DNA of 38,288 bases, from assembly GCA_024280015.1 (NCBI GenBank), contig JAJRQY010000116.1:1-38288 (forward strand). Reading direction: 5' to 3'. The notes below the pieces were generated by a model, which was given only the letters and a program-made list of their open reading frames with translations, was not told the origin of the DNA and ran no database searches. The position numbers and the translations under genes are program-made. Positions within the stretch are counted from its first letter, which is position 1; each line of letters opens with the position of its first letter. Origin of the DNA: Actinomycetes bacterium (lineage in GTDB: Bacteria > Actinomycetota > Acidimicrobiia > Acidimicrobiales > SZUA-35). This document shows positions 22,093 to 28,675 of the stretch, piece after piece.

Positions 22093-23196
22093 CTAGAGGC
22101 CGATGCGCTGGGCGAGGAGTTCGCGATGGTATGCGGGATCGCCGAACATCAGCTCAGAGCTCTTGGCTCGCTTGAAGTAGAGGTGAGCTGGATGCTCCCA
22201 AGTGAAGCCAATGCCGCCATGAATCTGGATGTTCTCGGCGGTGGTATGGAAGTACGCCTCGGAGCAGTAGGCCTTGGCCAGACTGGCCACCGATGGAAGC
22301 TCATCATTCAACTCTGCGGCGCACCACAGGCCGTAGTAAGCGGCCGACTTGGCTGACTCGACCTCGAGCAGCATGTCGGCACACTTGTGCTTGATGGCTT
22401 GAAAGGAGCCGATTGGGCGTCCGAACTGGACCCGATCCTTGGCGTATTGGACGGCCATTTCCAGAACGAACTGGGCTCCACCAACCTGCTCGGCGGCAAG
22501 GGCGACAGCAGCAAGATCCAACACCGTGCTGAGGGTGTCCCAGCCTGCTCCGTCGGTTCCAATCAGGGTTCCCTGAGCACCAGAAAACTCGATCTTGGAT
22601 TGTTTGCGTGTCTGGTCCATGGTGGCCAGGGCAGTTGCCGTGACACCCTCGCTACCAGCGTCAACGGCATACAAACTCACGCCGGCATCGGTGCGGGCGG
22701 CCACGATGAGAAGGCTGGCGATACTGCCGTCGATGACAAAGCTCTTGGTCCCGGTGATCTTGCCATCGGCATCGGCAGTGGCTTCAATTCCGGCTTCGTC
22801 CCAACGACCGTTCTCTTCAGTGAAGGCGAGGGTGGCAATGGTTTCGCCCGAGGCAATTCCTGGAAGGTGAGCTTTCTTGGCTTCGTCGTCTCCGGAGTGA
22901 AGGACGGCTAGGGAAGCAAGTAGTCCAGACAGGAATGGGGCACAGAGAAGGCGGCGGCCCATCTCTTCCAACACAACGCCAAGTTCGACGAAGGTGAAAC
23001 CTTGGCCGCCGTATTCCTCAGGAATGACCAGGCTTTGCAGACCCATCTGCTCAGCCATCTGGGACCACACTGCGGTGTCATAGCCAGCGTCGGTTTCCAT
23101 CAGCTCACGTACTGAGGCTTCGGAGGATTTGTCGTCCATGAAGGAGCGGACGAATTCGCGGAGTTGTTCTTGTTCTTCGGTGAAAGCAAAGTTCAT
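22093..23196 (-). CDS. Acyl-CoA dehydrogenase (FadE-like)
   Basis: A 367-residue flavoprotein of the acyl-CoA dehydrogenase family, which introduces an alpha-beta double bond into acyl-CoA thioesters in beta-oxidation or related catabolism. The N-terminal helical domain starts FAFTEEQEQLREFVRSF and the middle beta domain contains TLAFTEENGRW. The C-terminal domain has RVQFGRPIGSFQAIKHK and IQIHGGIGFTWEHPAHLY, both family hallmarks. I place the start at ATG 23196 (ATG 23208 adds four residues); the frame upstream runs antisense through the antitoxin repeats and is not coding. No clear ribosome site is visible. It is divergent from a toxin-antitoxin module across an operator-like palindrome. 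Substrate not assignable. Confidence 0.9.
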   Translation of the reverse strand: MNFAFTEEQEQLREFVRSFMDDKSSEASVRELMETDAGYDTAVWSQMAEQMGLQSLVIPEEYGGQGFTFVELGVVLEEMGRRLLCAPFLSGLLASLAVLHSGDDEAKKAHLPGIASGETIATLAFTEENGRWDEAGIEATADADGKITGTKSFVIDGSIASLLIVAARTDAGVSLYAVDAGSEGVTATALATMDQTRKQSKIEFSGAQGTLIGTDGAGWDTLSTVLDLAAVALAAEQVGGAQFVLEMAVQYAKDRVQFGRPIGSFQAIKHKCADMLLEVESAKSAAYYGLWCAAELNDELPSVASLAKAYCSEAYFHTTAENIQIHGGIGFTWEHPAHLYFKRAKSSELMFGDPAYHRELLAQRIGL

Positions 23197-23238
23197 GGTG
23201 TGGAACATAGGGCGTATCTCATCGCCAACCAAATCAGA

Positions 23239-23260
23239 ATGTGTACACCGGTGGACACAT
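23239..23260. promoter_or_regulatory. 22-bp operator-like palindrome
   Basis: ATGTGTACACCGGTGGACAC plus AT is symmetrical about 23249/23250 with ten of eleven base pairs matching. It lies between the divergent acyl-CoA dehydrogenase and antitoxin genes and overlaps the putative -35 (TGGACA, 23252-23257) of the antitoxin. The form suits a TetR-type or antitoxin autoregulatory operator. Confidence 0.6.
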
Positions 23261-23280
23261 ATTGAACTCTGCTCTAGCAT
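23252..23280 (+). promoter_or_regulatory. Predicted leaderless promoter of antitoxin 1
   Basis: TGGACA (23252-23257), a 17-bp spacer and TAGCAT (23275-23280) are followed by exactly six bases and then ATG 23287, so transcription would begin at or next to the start codon. Confidence 0.5.
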
Positions 23281-23286
23281 CCAGGA

Positions 23287-23694
23287 ATGACTTTCACCGA
23301 CAACCAAGCTCAAAGCCCCCAGGAAAAGTTGCCGAGCGCTGGCGTCATCGGTGAGCCGGTTGAAACAAGTGAGCCGGTTGAAACAAGTGAGCCGGTTGAA
23401 ACAAGTGAGCCGGTTGAAACAATCGGTGTCCGGGAGCTGCGCAATACCGTGGCTGCCAGTCTTCGTCGAGCCAAGGCCGGTGAGCGAATCATCGTCACTG
23501 CCGACGGGCAGCCAGTCGCCCAGCTCGGGCCGCTTAGTCCAGATACCGCGGGTGTGACTCTGTGGGATTTGGCCGGGGCTGGCCTGATCGAACCACCTCG
23601 GCGACACGACCAACCGTCAGCTCCTCCCCCCTTACCTGTCCCGGCCGATGTACGAGCCGACCGCTTGCTCGACTCGGTTCGGGGCCGTCGATGA
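23287..23694 (+). CDS. Phd/YefM-type antitoxin with hexapeptide repeats
   Basis: A 135-residue antitoxin. Residues ~48-85 match the Phd/YefM DNA-binding fold (IGVRELRNTVAASLRRAKAGERIIV, then GQPVAQLGPL). The C-terminal part (~90-135, WDLAGAGLIEPP and Pro-rich) would bind and block the PIN toxin. Unusually, the domain is preceded by ~45 residues containing EPVETS three times plus a partial copy, encoded by an 18-bp tandem repeat. ATG 23287 lacks a ribosome site but fits a leaderless start; TTG 23329, with AGGA upstream, is an alternative that keeps the repeats. The TGA stop overlaps the toxin start as ATGA, so the pair is coupled. Confidence 0.85.
   Translation: MTFTDNQAQSPQEKLPSAGVIGEPVETSEPVETSEPVETSEPVETIGVRELRNTVAASLRRAKAGERIIVTADGQPVAQLGPLSPDTAGVTLWDLAGAGLIEPPRRHDQPSAPPPLPVPADVRADRLLDSVRGRR
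23353..23422. repeat. 18-bp tandem repeat, 3.9 copies
   Basis: The unit GAGCCGGTTGAAACAAGT is repeated at 23353, 23371 and 23389, with a 16-bp fourth copy at 23407. The copies are identical and encode EPVETS in the antitoxin. Identity of the copies suggests recent slippage expansion. Confidence 0.95.
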
Positions 23695-24140
23695 ACGTCG
23701 GACCAATGACCGCTAGGCCGAGCATCACAACAGCCTTTCTTGACACCTCGGCCCTGATGCGCCGCTACCTGGCCGATCGTGACCGAATCCTGGTGATTGA
23801 GGCCATGAACCAGGCCGACTCCTGGGTTGCGAGCGCAATGGCCAAGACCGAATTGCAGCTGGCCCTATTCCAAGCGACGCCAACTCCAACCGCCCAACGA
23901 GAATTGTGGGCAGGAGTACGGAACGAATGGGAGGCATTCTGGGAGGTGCCCGTTGACCAGCGATGTCTAACCAGGGCAGCAGAGATTGGTGCCCGCTATG
24001 GCCTGGCCACCGTTGATGCTATCCACCTGGCAGCTGCTGACCGGCTTCCCCGCCCAGTTCACTTCGTCACCTTTGACCGTCAACAGATTCCTGCCGCCGC
24101 CGATCTTGGGCTCCACATCGTGAGTCCCTTCGAGGGTTAG
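23691..24140 (+). CDS. PIN-domain toxin (VapC-type)
   Basis: A 149-residue PIN-domain ribonuclease, the toxin of the module. The four acidic active-site residues are present: D18 (FLDTSALMRRY), E54 (KTELQLA), D109 (TVDAIHLAAA) and D129 (FVTFDRQQ). ATG 23691 overlaps the antitoxin stop by ATGA. Such toxins cut tRNA, rRNA or mRNA; the target cannot be told from sequence. The gene ends at 24140, 45 bp before the next module. Confidence 0.9.
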   Translation: MNVGPMTARPSITTAFLDTSALMRRYLADRDRILVIEAMNQADSWVASAMAKTELQLALFQATPTPTAQRELWAGVRNEWEAFWEVPVDQRCLTRAAEIGARYGLATVDAIHLAAADRLPRPVHFVTFDRQQIPAAADLGLHIVSPFEG

Positions 24141-24150
24141 GAGCAGATCC

Positions 24151-24179
24151 TTGCCCGCGCATCACGATCGTGCTACACT
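24151..24179 (+). promoter_or_regulatory. Predicted leaderless promoter and operator of module 2
   Basis: TTGCCC (24151-24156), a 17-bp spacer and an extended -10 TGC-TACACT (24171-24179) are followed by six bases and ATG 24186, predicting a leaderless transcript. The 10-bp palindrome CACGATCGTG (24163-24172) lies between the hexamers, where a ribbon-helix-helix antitoxin could autoregulate. Confidence 0.6.
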
Positions 24180-24185
24180 CCCAGT

Positions 24186-24413
24186 ATGCACACGACGACC
24201 GTACGTCTCAATGCCGATGATGAAGAGACTCTGGACAAGCTTGCCCCAGAATTTGGTGGGCGGTCGGGCACCATTCGTCACGCCATCCGGCTCCTTGCCG
24301 CCGACATCGAACGGCGCGACGCCCTCGCGAACTTCCTTGACGATTGGGACGAGGAAGCCGGACCTATTGACGAGGATGCCGTCAAAGCGATGGCAACCCG
24401 ATACGGACTGTGA
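24186..24413 (+). CDS. Ribbon-helix-helix antitoxin
   Basis: A 75-residue protein with an N-terminal ribbon-helix-helix DNA-binding domain: beta strand TTTVRLNADDEETL, then helices LDKLAPEFG and RSGTIRHAIRLLAADI. An acidic tail (DDWDEEAGPIDEDA) is suited to shielding a toxin. It starts at ATG 24186, apparently leaderless. Its TGA overlaps the toxin's GTG start (GTGA). Confidence 0.85.
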   Translation: MHTTTVRLNADDEETLDKLAPEFGGRSGTIRHAIRLLAADIERRDALANFLDDWDEEAGPIDEDAVKAMATRYGL

Positions 24414-24784
24414 TACTCGATGCTGGGTTTCTAATCTCCGTTGATCGCGATGAGAATATCGCCCGCGTATTTCTACATACAGCGAACACCTCGGGAATTC
24501 CGCTTCACACCACCCATCCGGTTGTTTCTCAGGTATGGCGGAACGGGTCGAAGCAGGCCCGGCTGGCATCATTCCTGAAGATCATCACGATCCACCCTTT
24601 CATGGATGGCAAGTCAGTTGGGCGGCTACTTGGACAAGCCGACAGCTCCGACCCGGTGGACGCTCACCTTGTCGCTCTTGCCATGCGCCTCAACGATGAC
24701 ATCCTCACCGGTGATCCGGATGACCTCGGCCAGCTGGCAGCAACGTTGGGCCAACATGGGCCCACAATTCATTCCTGGCCATAG
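24410..24784 (+). CDS. PIN-domain toxin, variant active site
   Basis: A 124-residue PIN-like protein: D4 (ILDAGFLIS), D84 (DPVDAHLVALA) and D102 (ILTGDPDDL) match the catalytic acids. The second acid, normally Glu, is Gln41 in HPVVSQVWRNGSKQARLASFL. I believe a subgroup of actinobacterial PIN proteins shares a similar 'V.QVWR' segment, so this may be a stable variant rather than an inactive copy. GTG 24410 overlaps the antitoxin stop, showing translational coupling. Confidence 0.8.
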   Translation: MILDAGFLISVDRDENIARVFLHTANTSGIPLHTTHPVVSQVWRNGSKQARLASFLKIITIHPFMDGKSVGRLLGQADSSDPVDAHLVALAMRLNDDILTGDPDDLGQLAATLGQHGPTIHSWP

Positions 24785-24803
24785 CCACCGTCTGCGGCCA
24801 AAT

Positions 24804-24818
24804 CCCGTCCAAGACGGG
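24804..24818 (+). terminator. Hairpin after module 2
   Basis: CCCGTC-CAA-GACGGG forms a 6-bp stem 19 bp after the toxin stop. Only TT follows, so termination strength is doubtful. It also lies about 80 bp upstream of the sulfhydrylase start. Confidence 0.4.
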
Positions 24819-24898
24819 TTGCTCATCTCCCAACCGATACGCCACACTGAACCAGTCGTCACACCAACAGATTGCACCGACAGACCGAAGGGCAGAAC

Positions 24899-26209
24899 AT
24901 GACAGACCGCGAGTGGGGTTTCCGTACCCGAGCATTGCACGCCGGAGGCCGACCCGACTCGGCCACCGGAGCCCGGGCCGTGCCAATCTACCAATCCACC
25001 AGCTTTGTCTTTGAAGACACCGCCGACGCTGCTGATCTGTTCTCACTCCAAAAATACGGCACCATCTACAGCCGGATCTCCAACCCAACGTGTGCGGCCT
25101 TTGAGGAACGCATCGCCAGCCTCGAAGGTGCCATTGGATCGGTGTCAGCTGCCAGTGGCCAAGCAGCGGAGTTTCTCACCCTGACCACCCTGGCCGGAGC
25201 AGGTGACCACCTAGTTTCCGCCGCCAGCATCTATGGCGGAAGCTATGCCTTGATGTCTATCACACTGGCCCGTCTTGGCATCGAAACAACCTTTGTTGAC
25301 AATGCCTCTCCCGAAGCGTTTTCTGCTGCCGTTCGGCCAAACACCAAGGCCATCTACACCGAGATCATTGGCAACCCATCCGGAGCCGTCGCCGACATCG
25401 AAGCCTTGGCCGAGGTCGCCCACAGCCACAACCTGCCCCTGGTCATCGACGCAACCTTCGCTACCCCCTACCTGTGCCGGCCAATGGAGTGGGGAGCCGA
25501 CATCGTGCTGCACTCCGCCACTAAGTTCATCGGTGGTCACGGCACCACCATTGCCGGGGTCATTTCCGAATCCGGCAAGTTCGATTGGGCTTCTGGCCGC
25601 TTCCCTCGTATGACCGAGCCCATCCCGGCCTACAACGGGCTGCAATGGGTTGGCAACTTTGGACAGTACGCCTTCTGCACCGCCCTACGTTCCGAACAGC
25701 TGCGAGACATCGGAGCATCGCTCTCGCCTCACAGCGCCTTCCTCATCCTGCAAGGCATCGAAACCCTCCCGTTCCGCATGGACGCTCATGTCGCCAACGC
25801 CGTTGCGGTGGCCAAATGGTTAGAAGAAGACGACCGGGTCTCGTGGGTGGCCTATGCCGGGCTGGAGTCCTCACCTTCGCATGATCTGGCAATGAAGTAC
25901 CTTCCCAAGGGGGCGGGTGCCATCTTCACCTTCGGAGTCAAGGGCGGTCGCTCGGCCGGACAAGCCTTCATCGAAAATCTGCAGATGGTCAGCCACCTGG
26001 CCAATGTTGGCGATGCCAGAACCCTGGTCATCCACCCAGCATCGACGACCCATCAACAGATGAGTGATGAGCAACTGGAAGAGGCGGGGGTCGGGGCAGA
26101 CACTATCCGGTTGTCGGTTGGCTTGGAGGACTTGGATGACATCTTGTGGGATCTGGACCGAGCCCTAGCCGCATCCCAGCAAATCAACACCGGAGACGCC
26201 AAATCATGA
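24899..26209 (+). CDS. O-acetylhomoserine sulfhydrylase-type PLP enzyme
   Basis: A 436-residue member of the Cys/Met-metabolism PLP family, most like O-acetylhomoserine sulfhydrylase (MetY), which makes homocysteine from O-acetylhomoserine and sulfide. Family hallmarks are RALHAGGRPD, the VPIYQSTSFVF segment, YSRISNPT and SGQAAEF, and the PLP lysine in LHSATKFIGGHGTTI (about residue 210). The GHGTT after the lysine is typical of MetY-like rather than cystathionine synthase-type members. The C-terminus has the substrate-carboxylate motif IRLSVGLED. ATG 24899 is preceded by AAGGG seven nt upstream. Its stop overlaps the CoA-binding gene by ATGA. No SAM riboswitch is recognisable in the 114-bp leader region. 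Confidence 0.92.
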   Translation: MTDREWGFRTRALHAGGRPDSATGARAVPIYQSTSFVFEDTADAADLFSLQKYGTIYSRISNPTCAAFEERIASLEGAIGSVSAASGQAAEFLTLTTLAGAGDHLVSAASIYGGSYALMSITLARLGIETTFVDNASPEAFSAAVRPNTKAIYTEIIGNPSGAVADIEALAEVAHSHNLPLVIDATFATPYLCRPMEWGADIVLHSATKFIGGHGTTIAGVISESGKFDWASGRFPRMTEPIPAYNGLQWVGNFGQYAFCTALRSEQLRDIGASLSPHSAFLILQGIETLPFRMDAHVANAVAVAKWLEEDDRVSWVAYAGLESSPSHDLAMKYLPKGAGAIFTFGVKGGRSAGQAFIENLQMVSHLANVGDARTLVIHPASTTHQQMSDEQLEEAGVGADTIRLSVGLEDLDDILWDLDRALAASQQINTGDAKS

Positions 26210-26724
26210 GCAACGACAGCATGAGCAACGACAATCAGCAAACAGCTTCGTCTTGGACCGCACCATCCGCCGTTGACCGGGGACGCCTCTTGGACCGGAC
26301 CAAGTCCATCGCCATCGTCGGGGCATCATCCAAGGCTTCTCGCGCTTCCAGCTTTGTGCTGACCTACTTGCGTTCCTCGCTGTGCCACTTCACTGTCTAT
26401 CCGGTGAATCCACGCGAGACCGAAATCCAGGGATTGACCTGCTACCCCAGCCTGGATGCCCTTCCGGAAGTACCCGACATGGTTGACGTTTTTCGTCGGT
26501 CCAGCGATTGCCCCGACGTCGCCAATGAGGCTGTTGCCATCGGGGCCAAGTCACTCTGGTTGCAGCTGGGTGTTTGGAGCGATGAGGCAGCGGAGATCGC
26601 CCACTCCGCCGGTCTGGATGTTGTTATGGACCGGTGCACCAAGATCGAGCACGCCCGCTTTGCCGGTGGCCTCCACCTAGCCGGATTCAACACCGGAGTC
26701 ATCGACAGCTCTCGATCGCGCTAG
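26206..26724 (+). CDS. CoA-binding domain protein (YccU-like)
   Basis: A 172-residue protein with a Rossmann-type CoA-binding domain. The first strand and Gly-rich loop are SIAIVGASSKASRASSFV. Then come YPVNPRETEIQGLTCYPSLDALPEV, DMVDVFRRSSDCPDVANEA, SLWLQLGVWSDEA and the closing MDRCTKIEHAR, all in family order. The N-terminus contains a 15-bp direct duplication giving MSNDS-MSNDN, so either ATG 26206 or ATG 26221 could start it. The overlap with the sulfhydrylase stop implies coupled expression. I recall such CoA-binding genes next to sulfhydrylases in other genomes, but the role is unknown. Confidence 0.88.
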   Translation: MSNDSMSNDNQQTASSWTAPSAVDRGRLLDRTKSIAIVGASSKASRASSFVLTYLRSSLCHFTVYPVNPRETEIQGLTCYPSLDALPEVPDMVDVFRRSSDCPDVANEAVAIGAKSLWLQLGVWSDEAAEIAHSAGLDVVMDRCTKIEHARFAGGLHLAGFNTGVIDSSRSR

Positions 26725-26746
26725 ACGAAGCCAGGCTGTTTCTCGA

Positions 26747-26760
26747 GGCGACATCTCGCC
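26747..26760. terminator. Short hairpin between convergent genes
   Basis: GGCGA-CATC-TCGCC lies between the convergent CoA-binding and VOC gene stops. The stem is only five pairs and no T-run follows, so a terminator role is possible but weak. Confidence 0.3.
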
Positions 26761-26763
26761 ACG

Positions 26764-27165
26764 TCAGACTTCGGCGTAGATCTCGATGACATTGTTCTCC
26801 GGGTCGGCGAAGAAAAAGGCTCGATGACCAAAGAACTCAAAATCGGTGACTGGCTCAAGCAGTTGCACACCCAGATCCGCTAGCTGAGTAACCGCGCGTT
26901 GAAGCTCACCCGGGGGCACTCGAAAAGCGAGCTGGACTGACGCTGCGTCGGGCACAGGAGCTGGGCCGTCATAGGGGCGACTGCGCAAACGCAACGCCAG
27001 CCGGTGTGATCCGACTCGGAACTCAACCCACTTGCCCGGGACCTCACTGCCAATCTCGAAGCCCATCACCTCGACATAGAAACCACGCATCGAGGTGATG
27101 TCTTGGCAAAGCAAGACGGTGTAGTCAATACCTCCGATAGCTCCAAGGCCAGCTATGTCTCTCAT
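26764..27165 (-). CDS. VOC/glyoxalase-fold protein
   Basis: A 133-residue vicinal-oxygen-chelate fold protein of the glyoxalase/bleomycin-resistance/dioxygenase superfamily. The two beta-alpha-beta modules are visible: DYTVLLCQDITSMRGFYVEVMGFE, and VQLAFRVPPGELQRAV ending in the classic FADPENNVIEIYAEV. The final Glu (E-I-Y) is a usual metal ligand. The family cannot predict substrate. ATG 27165 or TTG 27168 is the start, with GGAAGGAG 10-13 nt upstream. It is divergent from the MerR-type regulator (104-bp gap), so it could be that regulator's target. Confidence 0.85.
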   Translation of the reverse strand: MRDIAGLGAIGGIDYTVLLCQDITSMRGFYVEVMGFEIGSEVPGKWVEFRVGSHRLALRLRSRPYDGPAPVPDAASVQLAFRVPPGELQRAVTQLADLGVQLLEPVTDFEFFGHRAFFFADPENNVIEIYAEV

Positions 27166-27232
27166 CAAGCCATTCTTGCTCCTTCCGATCAGCCAACCAC
27201 ACCTGACTCGAAAACAATTCTTTGCCTACCTC

Positions 27233-27263
27233 TTGACTCTCCCCCGGCCGGAGACCCCATGAT
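27233..27263 (+). promoter_or_regulatory. MerR-type promoter with 19-bp spacer
   Basis: TTGACT (27233-27238) and CATGAT (27258-27263) are 19 bp apart, the over-long spacing typical of MerR-regulated promoters. An imperfect inverted repeat TCTCC...GGAGA (27238-27254) sits between them. Six bases separate the -10 from ATG 27270, predicting a leaderless transcript of the regulator. Confidence 0.5.
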
Positions 27264-27269
27264 GTTTGT

Positions 27270-28190
27270 ATGGCTCAAGAGGGAACACCCGGAGGAAACG
27301 GCAATCGAATTGGTGTCGACAGCGACCAGTCGCTCATGCCCATTGGCATGTTCTCCCGAGCCGCACTGTTGTCGGTGAAGGCGCTGCGGGCCTATCACCA
27401 GCAAGGAATCTTGATTCCAGATTCAGTTGATGAGGAAACCGGCTACCGCTCCTATCACCCTGGCCAGCTCGCCGATGCCGCCATCTTGAGCCGCCTACGC
27501 GGACTTGAGTTGCCGCTAGCCCAGGTCAAGGAAATCCTCGTCGCCAGCGACCCGGAAATTACCAGGAAGATTCTCTCCCAACACCAGATCCTGATGAGCG
27601 AACGGCTAACCCAAACCGAACGCATTGTCGATGAACTGCAACGGGCCATCGTTCTGCCGAACGAGCAAACACCAGTTCATGTCCGAACCCTAGAACATGA
27701 GTTCGCCCTGGCGGTTTCCGGAGTGATGACCAGCGAAGAATTCTCTGGCTTCCTCGGTGAGGCCTTCGGATTGTTGTACGAAGCAGCCAACACTCTCGGC
27801 TTCATCACGAGCGGACCTGGGGCCGCCCTCTATGAACCCGTGATCTATGACCACGATGCCGAACGGGTCATTGCCTACATTCCCGTGATGCAGCCAGCCC
27901 CGATTCCCGAACCGAACCGGGGCCTTTCGGTCATCGAGCTGCCCCGTCATCAAGCCGCCGTCATCGTGCACCAGGGATCCCATGAGACCATCGGGCAGAC
28001 CTATGCCGCTCTCGGATCCTGGGTGGCACGGAACAGTCCAGCGGCCAAAGGCGAACTCATTCCCGGCCAGACCGCGACCGATGAAGAACCCTCCGGACCT
28101 GAGTTGATGATCCGCGAGATCTACACCGTCAGTCTCCCCGACTCCGATGATCCCGAAGCCTACCGCACCGAGATCTGCTGGCCGATCTAG
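27270..28190 (+). CDS. MerR-family regulator with GyrI-like effector domain
   Basis: A 306-residue regulator. After ~22 extra N-terminal residues comes the MerR winged helix-turn-helix (about 25-95: IGMFSRAALLSVKALRAYHQ, then DEETGYRSYHPGQLADA). A dimerisation helix follows (about 100-130), then a GyrI/Rob-like ligand-binding domain (about 140-306: GLSVIELPRHQAAVIVHQGSHETIGQ and REIYTVSLPDSDDPEAYRTEICWPI). This is the BmrR/TipA-type layout that senses small hydrophobic molecules. ATG 27270 suits a leaderless start; an internal ATG at 27336 just before the HTH is an alternative. It is followed on the same strand by a VOC gene after a 78-bp gap, with another VOC gene divergent. Confidence 0.88.
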   Translation: MAQEGTPGGNGNRIGVDSDQSLMPIGMFSRAALLSVKALRAYHQQGILIPDSVDEETGYRSYHPGQLADAAILSRLRGLELPLAQVKEILVASDPEITRKILSQHQILMSERLTQTERIVDELQRAIVLPNEQTPVHVRTLEHEFALAVSGVMTSEEFSGFLGEAFGLLYEAANTLGFITSGPGAALYEPVIYDHDAERVIAYIPVMQPAPIPEPNRGLSVIELPRHQAAVIVHQGSHETIGQTYAALGSWVARNSPAAKGELIPGQTATDEEPSGPELMIREIYTVSLPDSDDPEAYRTEICWPI

Positions 28191-28268
28191 TCACATCCTT
28201 CCCCACCGCCATCCGATTCTGATTTACCCCGACTCGATCCAACTCGACCACTACGAAAGAAGCCATCC

Positions 28269-28631
28269 ATGTCCATGACCATTGCCAATCTCACCCTTGA
28301 TTGCCAAGACCCCCAACTGGTGGCCAAGTTCTGGTCCGAAGCCATGGGACTACCAATTGATGAGGGTGCTAGCGAATTCTTTATCTCCATTGGACGCACC
28401 GATGAAGACATCTCACCCAACTGGTTTTTCATGAAGGTTCCCGAGGGCAAGACGGTCAAAAACCGATTCCACCTCGATCTGGAATCCAACGACGAATCGA
28501 GTGACGGCGAACGTCTTGTTTCGCTGGGGGCCACCGAGGTGGCCAAGAAGGAAGAGTGGGGCCATCGTTGGACCATCTACAACGATCCTGAGGGGAACGA
28601 GTTCTGTATGTCTGGGCCACACACCCCCTAG
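28269..28631 (+). CDS. VOC-fold protein (glyoxalase-like)
   Basis: A 120-residue glyoxalase-like domain protein: TIANLTLDCQDPQLVAKFWSEAMG, NRFHLDLESND and the closing YNDPEGNEFCM follow the VOC pattern. It is unlike the neighbouring VOC protein at 26764-27165. Either ATG 28269 or ATG 28275 may be the start. It lies 78 bp after the MerR-type gene and convergent with the SDR gene. Substrate unknown. Confidence 0.85.
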   Translation: MSMTIANLTLDCQDPQLVAKFWSEAMGLPIDEGASEFFISIGRTDEDISPNWFFMKVPEGKTVKNRFHLDLESNDESSDGERLVSLGATEVAKKEEWGHRWTIYNDPEGNEFCMSGPHTP

Positions 28632-28652
28632 TCCGCAGGCTCTCCGGTGTCA

Positions 28653-28672
28653 CCGGGTCGTCTTGGACCCGG
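28653..28672. terminator. Hairpin between convergent VOC and SDR genes
   Basis: CCGGGT-N8-ACCCGG fills most of the 44-bp gap between the convergent stops, suiting a bidirectional terminator. A second, mutually exclusive palindrome CCGGTGTCACCGG (28644-28656) overlaps its left arm. Confidence 0.5.
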
Positions 28673-28675
28673 CGC

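Noticed and set aside
23353-23422. CRISPR array
   Set aside because: Four 18-bp units abut directly with no spacers and are in frame inside a coding gene.
23197-23613. N-terminal extension of the acyl-CoA dehydrogenase with CFNRLT repeats
   Set aside because: The extension is the antisense of the antitoxin's EPVETS repeats; the enzyme family begins at FAFTEEQEQL, so the start is at 23196.
24785-24898. SAM riboswitch before the sulfhydrylase gene
   Set aside because: The gap is short and shows only one simple hairpin; no SAM-I, SAM-II or SAM-IV-like core could be drawn.
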